Shown here piece by piece: positions 6,761 to 9,390 of a DNA stretch of 9,390 nucleotides (positions are counted from its first letter, which is position 1; each line of letters opens with the position of its first letter). Where the stretch lies: positions 1-9,390 of the forward strand of contig CAJUEY010000065.1 of NCBI GenBank assembly GCA_910585825.1, in the 5' to 3' direction. Both the position numbers and the translations under genes were made by a program. The DNA is from an uncultured Lachnospiraceae bacterium (GTDB lineage: Bacteria > Bacillota > Clostridia > Lachnospirales > Lachnospiraceae). Under the pieces are notes generated by a model that made no database searches, was not told the origin of the DNA, and was given only the letters and a program-made list of their open reading frames with translations.

Positions 6761-8095
6761 ATGAGCTACGTTGATGAAGTACTCGAAAGAGTAAAAGCAA
6801 AAAATGCATCAGAGCCGGAATTTCTTCAGGCAGTAGAAGAAGTGTTAGATTCCTTAAGACCGGTTATCGACGCAAATGAAGAAACCTATCGTAAAGAGGC
6901 GCTGTTGGAAAGATTGACTGAGCCGGACAGACAGTTTAAGTTCCGTGTACCGTGGGTAGATGATAAGGGACAGGTTCAGGTAAATACAGGATACAGAATC
7001 CAGTTTAATAATTCGATTGGACCGTACAAAGGAGGACTTCGTTTACATCCTTCTGTAAATACAGGTATTATCAAATTCCTTGGATTTGAACAGATTTTCA
7101 AAAATTCTCTGACAGGACTTCCTATTGGCGGCGGTAAAGGCGGATCTGATTTTGATCCAAAAGGAAAATCGGATAGAGAAGTTATGGCATTCTGCCAGAG
7201 CTTTATGACAGAGCTGTGCAAATACATCGGCGCTGACGTTGACGTTCCTGCAGGAGATATTGGAACAGGCGCAAGAGAAATCGGCTACATGTTCGGACAG
7301 TACAAGAAGATCAAGAGCGCTTATGAAGGCGTTTTAACAGGAAAAGGCTTAACCTATGGCGGATCTCTGGCACGTACAGAAGCTACCGGATATGGTCTTT
7401 TGTATATCACAGAGGAATTGATGAAATGCCATGGCGAATCCATGGAAGGCAAGACAGTTGTTATTTCCGGTGCGGGAAATGTAGCAATTTATGCAACACA
7501 GAAAGCGCAGCAGATGGGAGCAAAGGTTGTAACCTGCTCTGACTCTACAGGCTGGATTTATGATTCGGAAGGAATCGATGTAGCGTTGTTAAAAGAGATC
7601 AAAGAAGTAAAACGTGCACGTCTGACTGAGTATGCAGCCGCAAGACCAAGTGCAGAATATCATGAGGGCCGCGGTGTATGGTCCGTAAAATGTGATATCG
7701 CACTGCCGTGTGCAACACAGAACGAACTGCATTTAGAAGATGCAAAACAGTTAGTTGCAAACGGATGTAAAGCAGTCTGTGAAGGCGCTAATATGCCGAC
7801 TACGATTGATGCAACAAAATATCTGCAGGAGAACGGCGTATGGTTCATCGGAGGTAAAGCCGCAAATGCAGGAGGAGTTGCAACTTCCGCTTTGGAAATG
7901 TCCCAGAACAGCGAAAGACTGAGCTGGACGTTTGAAGAAGTAGATTCCAAACTGCAGCAGATCATGGTAAATATTTACCACAATATTGATGATGCAGCAA
8001 AACGTTACGGTCATGAAGGCGACTATGTAATGGGCGCTAACATCGCAGGTTTTGAGAAAGTGGCAGAGGCAATGATCGCTCAGGGAGTTGTTTAA
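6761..8095 (+). CDS. gdhA: Glutamate dehydrogenase, probably NADP-specific
   Basis: The enzyme interconverts glutamate with 2-oxoglutarate and ammonium in the cytoplasm, linking nitrogen assimilation to the TCA intermediates; family members are hexamers. The 444 residues match the full length of clostridial GDH. Conserved substrate and catalytic residues are present: Lys90 (GPYKGGLR), Lys114, catalytic Lys126 (GGGKGGSDFDP), Asp166 (PAGDIGTG) and Ser381 (EMSQNSERLSW). The Rossmann coenzyme domain has GAGNVA at 237-242. The segment after the second strand reads SDSTG (260-264), close to the SDSSG of the E. coli NADP enzyme and unlike the SGPDG I recall from NAD-linked C. symbiosum GDH, so NADPH and a biosynthetic direction are inferred. 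AAGGAG lies 8 nt before the ATG. It is monocistronic, with its own promoter and terminator. Confidence 0.96.
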   Translation: MSYVDEVLERVKAKNASEPEFLQAVEEVLDSLRPVIDANEETYRKEALLERLTEPDRQFKFRVPWVDDKGQVQVNTGYRIQFNNSIGPYKGGLRLHPSVNTGIIKFLGFEQIFKNSLTGLPIGGGKGGSDFDPKGKSDREVMAFCQSFMTELCKYIGADVDVPAGDIGTGAREIGYMFGQYKKIKSAYEGVLTGKGLTYGGSLARTEATGYGLLYITEELMKCHGESMEGKTVVISGAGNVAIYATQKAQQMGAKVVTCSDSTGWIYDSEGIDVALLKEIKEVKRARLTEYAAARPSAEYHEGRGVWSVKCDIALPCATQNELHLEDAKQLVANGCKAVCEGANMPTTIDATKYLQENGVWFIGGKAANAGGVATSALEMSQNSERLSWTFEEVDSKLQQIMVNIYHNIDDAAKRYGHEGDYVMGANIAGFEKVAEAMIAQGVV

Positions 8096-8174
8096 AAGCA
8101 AACGCCCTTCGGGTATCCTTTTATATGCTGACAAGATGCGTGATAATAAGGAAATCTTGAAATAAAACAGACAG

Positions 8175-8212
8175 AAAATCCTGAAAATCCTTCTGGTTTT
8201 CAGGATTTTTTT
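8175..8212 (+). terminator. Intrinsic terminator of gdhA
   Basis: AAAATCCTGAAAA (8175-8187) pairs with TTTTCAGGATTTT (8197-8209), a 13-bp stem that can be extended by a CC/GG closing pair with one bulged T. A run of T reaches 8212. It lies 80 bases after the gdhA stop and 24 bases before the next promoter. Confidence 0.9.
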
Positions 8213-8235
8213 CGTAAGATTTTCCAAGAAAATTC

Positions 8236-8264
8236 TTGACACACCCGGAATCGTGTAATATACT
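8236..8264 (+). promoter_or_regulatory. Strong SigA-type promoter of rplM-rpsI
   Basis: A perfect -35 TTGACA (8236-8241) is separated by 17 bases from TATACT (8259-8264), which matches five of six -10 positions. The start would fall near 8271. This strength suits a ribosomal protein operon. Confidence 0.85.
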
Positions 8265-8270
8265 GGTTAA

Positions 8271-8419
8271 GTCTGTAAATAGTATAAGAATGTGAGCCAA
8301 AGCCCCGGCGAGCATTTGAACTATAGAAAAGTGGCAGTAAGAATAACGTCCGGACATACGGGATTCGATATGCCAAGGTTAAAATTTAGAAGGATTGATA
8401 ATTTCAAGGAGGGAAACCA
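8271..8419 (+). promoter_or_regulatory. Long 5' leader of rplM, candidate L13-type regulatory leader
   Basis: About 149 nt separate the predicted transcription start from the rplM ATG, more than translation alone needs. Visible pairing includes GG(A)CATA (8352-8358) with TATGCC (8369-8374), and GCCA near 8296 with TGGC near 8333. Many Firmicutes carry a structured leader before rplM (the Rfam L13 leader family), thought to let L13 control its own synthesis. I can see the length and local stems but cannot confirm a match to that model. No full-length ORF is present; the leader ends in AAGGAGG (8406-8412). Confidence 0.5.
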
Positions 8420-8848
8420 ATGAAAACATTTGTAGCCAGTGCTGCTGCTGTTGAGAGAAAATGGTATGTCGTTGATGCGGATGGAATGACATTAGGACGT
8501 ATGGCATCTGAAGTAGCGAAAGTATTAAGGGGAAAGAATAAACCGATTTTTACACCTTATATTGATACAGGAGATTATGTAATTGTAGTAAATGCAGAGA
8601 AGATCAAAGTAAGCGGGAAAAAGCTGGATCAGAAGATTTACTATCATCATTCCGATTATGTAGGTGGAATGAAAGAAACCACATTAAAAGAAATGTTAGC
8701 AAAGCATCCGGAAAGAGTTGTTGAGTATGCAGTAAAGGGAATGTTGCCGAAGGGACCTTTGGGAAGACAGATGTATAAGAAATTATTCGTATACGCAGGC
8801 CCGGATCACAAACATGCAGCTCAGAAACCAGAAGTTTTAACATTTTAA
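8420..8848 (+). CDS. rplM: 50S ribosomal protein L13
   Basis: L13 is an early-assembling protein of the large subunit that binds 23S rRNA. The 142 residues match the usual bacterial length. Family signatures are visible: WYVVDADGMTLGRMASEVAK (residues 15-34), LRGKNKPIFTPYIDTGDYV, the basic KIKVSGKK, and GMLPKGPLGRQMYKKL followed by YAGPDHKHAAQKPE at the C-terminus. AAGGAGG lies 7 nt before the ATG. It is the first gene of a two-gene operon, with the usual partner rpsI 20 bases downstream. Confidence 0.98.
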   Translation: MKTFVASAAAVERKWYVVDADGMTLGRMASEVAKVLRGKNKPIFTPYIDTGDYVIVVNAEKIKVSGKKLDQKIYYHHSDYVGGMKETTLKEMLAKHPERVVEYAVKGMLPKGPLGRQMYKKLFVYAGPDHKHAAQKPEVLTF

Positions 8849-8868
8849 TCGGTAGGAGGTAAATTACA

Positions 8869-9261
8869 GTGTCGAATACAAGATATTACGGAACAGGAAG
8901 AAGAAAATCATCTGTTGCCAGAGTATATTTAGTACCGGGAACAGGTAAAGTTACAATCAATAAAAGAGATATTGATGAATATTTAGGATTGGAAACATTA
9001 AAAGTAATCGTTCGTCAGCCATTAGTTGCAACAGAAACAGCAGACAAATTTGATGTTTTGGTTAATGTAAAAGGCGGCGGCTACACAGGCCAGGCAGGTG
9101 CGATCCGTCATGGCATTGCAAGAGCGTTGCTTCAGGTAGATGCAGACTATAGACCAGTTTTGAAATCCAACGGATACTTGACACGTGATCCGAGAATGAA
9201 AGAGAGAAAGAAGTACGGCCTCAAAGCGGCCCGTCGCGCTCCGCAGTTCAGCAAGCGATAA
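8869..9261 (+). CDS. rpsI: 30S ribosomal protein S9
   Basis: S9 is a small-subunit protein whose basic C-terminal tail reaches toward P-site tRNA. The 130 residues match the family. It begins at GTG (8869), with AGGAGG (8854-8859) 9 nt upstream and no better ATG. Signatures include YYGTGRRKSSVARVYLVPG near the N-terminus, GGGYTGQAGAIRHGIARALL in the middle (residues about 68-87), and the tail RDPRMKERKKYGLKAARRAP ending QFSKR. It lies 20 bases after rplM and is followed by a strong terminator, closing the operon. Confidence 0.98.
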   Translation: MSNTRYYGTGRRKSSVARVYLVPGTGKVTINKRDIDEYLGLETLKVIVRQPLVATETADKFDVLVNVKGGGYTGQAGAIRHGIARALLQVDADYRPVLKSNGYLTRDPRMKERKKYGLKAARRAPQFSKR

Positions 9262-9292
9262 TCGGCTGTTCAAACCGTATCAAAATTGCTCA

Positions 9293-9329
9293 AAAACCCC
9301 GGAAAATCAAGGTTTTCCGGGGTTTTCTT
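9293..9329 (+). terminator. Intrinsic terminator of rplM-rpsI
   Basis: AAAACCCCGGAAAA (9293-9306) and TTTTCCGGGGTTTT (9313-9326) form a perfect 14-bp stem with a 6-nt loop, followed by CTTAT. Its T tract is part of the stem and is then cut short by the group II intron at 9332. The flanking A and T runs would let it work in both directions. Confidence 0.92.
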
Positions 9330-9331
9330 AT

Positions 9332-9390
9332 GTGCGCCCAGTATGGACGCAATCTAATCGGTGAAAGTCCGTAACACGCCCTAGTAGTGG
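9332..9390 (+). mobile_element. 5' end of a group II intron (cut by window edge)
   Basis: Beginning at GTGCGCCCAG (9332-9341), the sequence follows the start of group II intron domain I. The first ten bases equal the 5' end of the lactococcal Ll.LtrB intron as I recall it. The order continues with TATGGACGCA, GGTGAAAGTCC and CGTAACACGCC, which parallels the start of the Oceanobacillus iheyensis IIC intron. GCG-CCA can pair with TGG-CGC around a GTA loop (one mismatch), and CGG with CCG around the GTGAAAGT-type loop. Position 5 nt past an intrinsic terminator stem is the preferred site of class IIC introns. The reverse transcriptase/maturase gene, domains V-VI and the 3' end would lie beyond the window, so class and activity are unproven. 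The polarity is the same as rpsI. Confidence 0.82.

Noticed and set aside
8104..8114. GCCC-TTC-GGGT hairpin just after gdhA as its terminator
   Set aside because: The stem is only 3-4 bp including a wobble pair; the 13-bp stem with T tract at 8175-8212 is far stronger.
1..9390. CRISPR arrays, tRNA or rRNA genes, toxin-antitoxin pairs, phage defence genes
   Set aside because: No spaced direct repeats, cloverleaf-like segment, rRNA stretch or recognisable defence protein was seen on either strand.

Overview
The window looks like chromosomal DNA from a low-to-mid GC Firmicute of class Clostridia, most likely family Lachnospiraceae. Supporting signs are the glutamate dehydrogenase, which closely matches the Clostridium symbiosum enzyme as I remember it, strong AGGAGG-type ribosome binding sites, SigA-type promoters, and small proteins typical of gut Lachnospiraceae. 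All genes I support lie on the + strand.

Layout. (a) 49-3358: a class B penicillin-binding protein with an NTF2-like domain. It overlaps by 53 bases a lipoprotein gene whose start is fixed by a strong internal ribosome binding site; the two are almost certainly translated from one mRNA and act at the outer face of the membrane. (b) 3359-6606: a patchwork of small, mostly independent units. These are a possible decayed gene remnant, a VOC (glyoxalase-fold) protein, a stand-alone XerC/D-like tyrosine recombinase with a perfect 10-bp inverted repeat just upstream, an odd intergenic patch, an alkyltransferase-like (MGMT-fold) protein without the catalytic cysteine, a GNAT acetyltransferase broken by three lesions, and a small DUF6483-like protein. 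(c) 6649-8212: gdhA with a near-consensus promoter and its own intrinsic terminator. (d) 8236-9329: the rplM-rpsI operon (ribosomal proteins L13 and S9) with a near-consensus promoter, a leader of about 150 nt and a strong terminator. (e) 9332-9390: the first bases of a group II intron, cut by the window edge and sitting 5 nt past the rpsI terminator stem.

The regions do not form one pathway. Cell-wall synthesis, nitrogen assimilation and translation are core functions, and the middle block is accessory and partly decaying. I found no convincing new multi-gene system. The best leads are the intron placed behind the ribosomal operon terminator, the inverted repeat in front of the lone recombinase, and the cysteine-less MGMT-fold protein.
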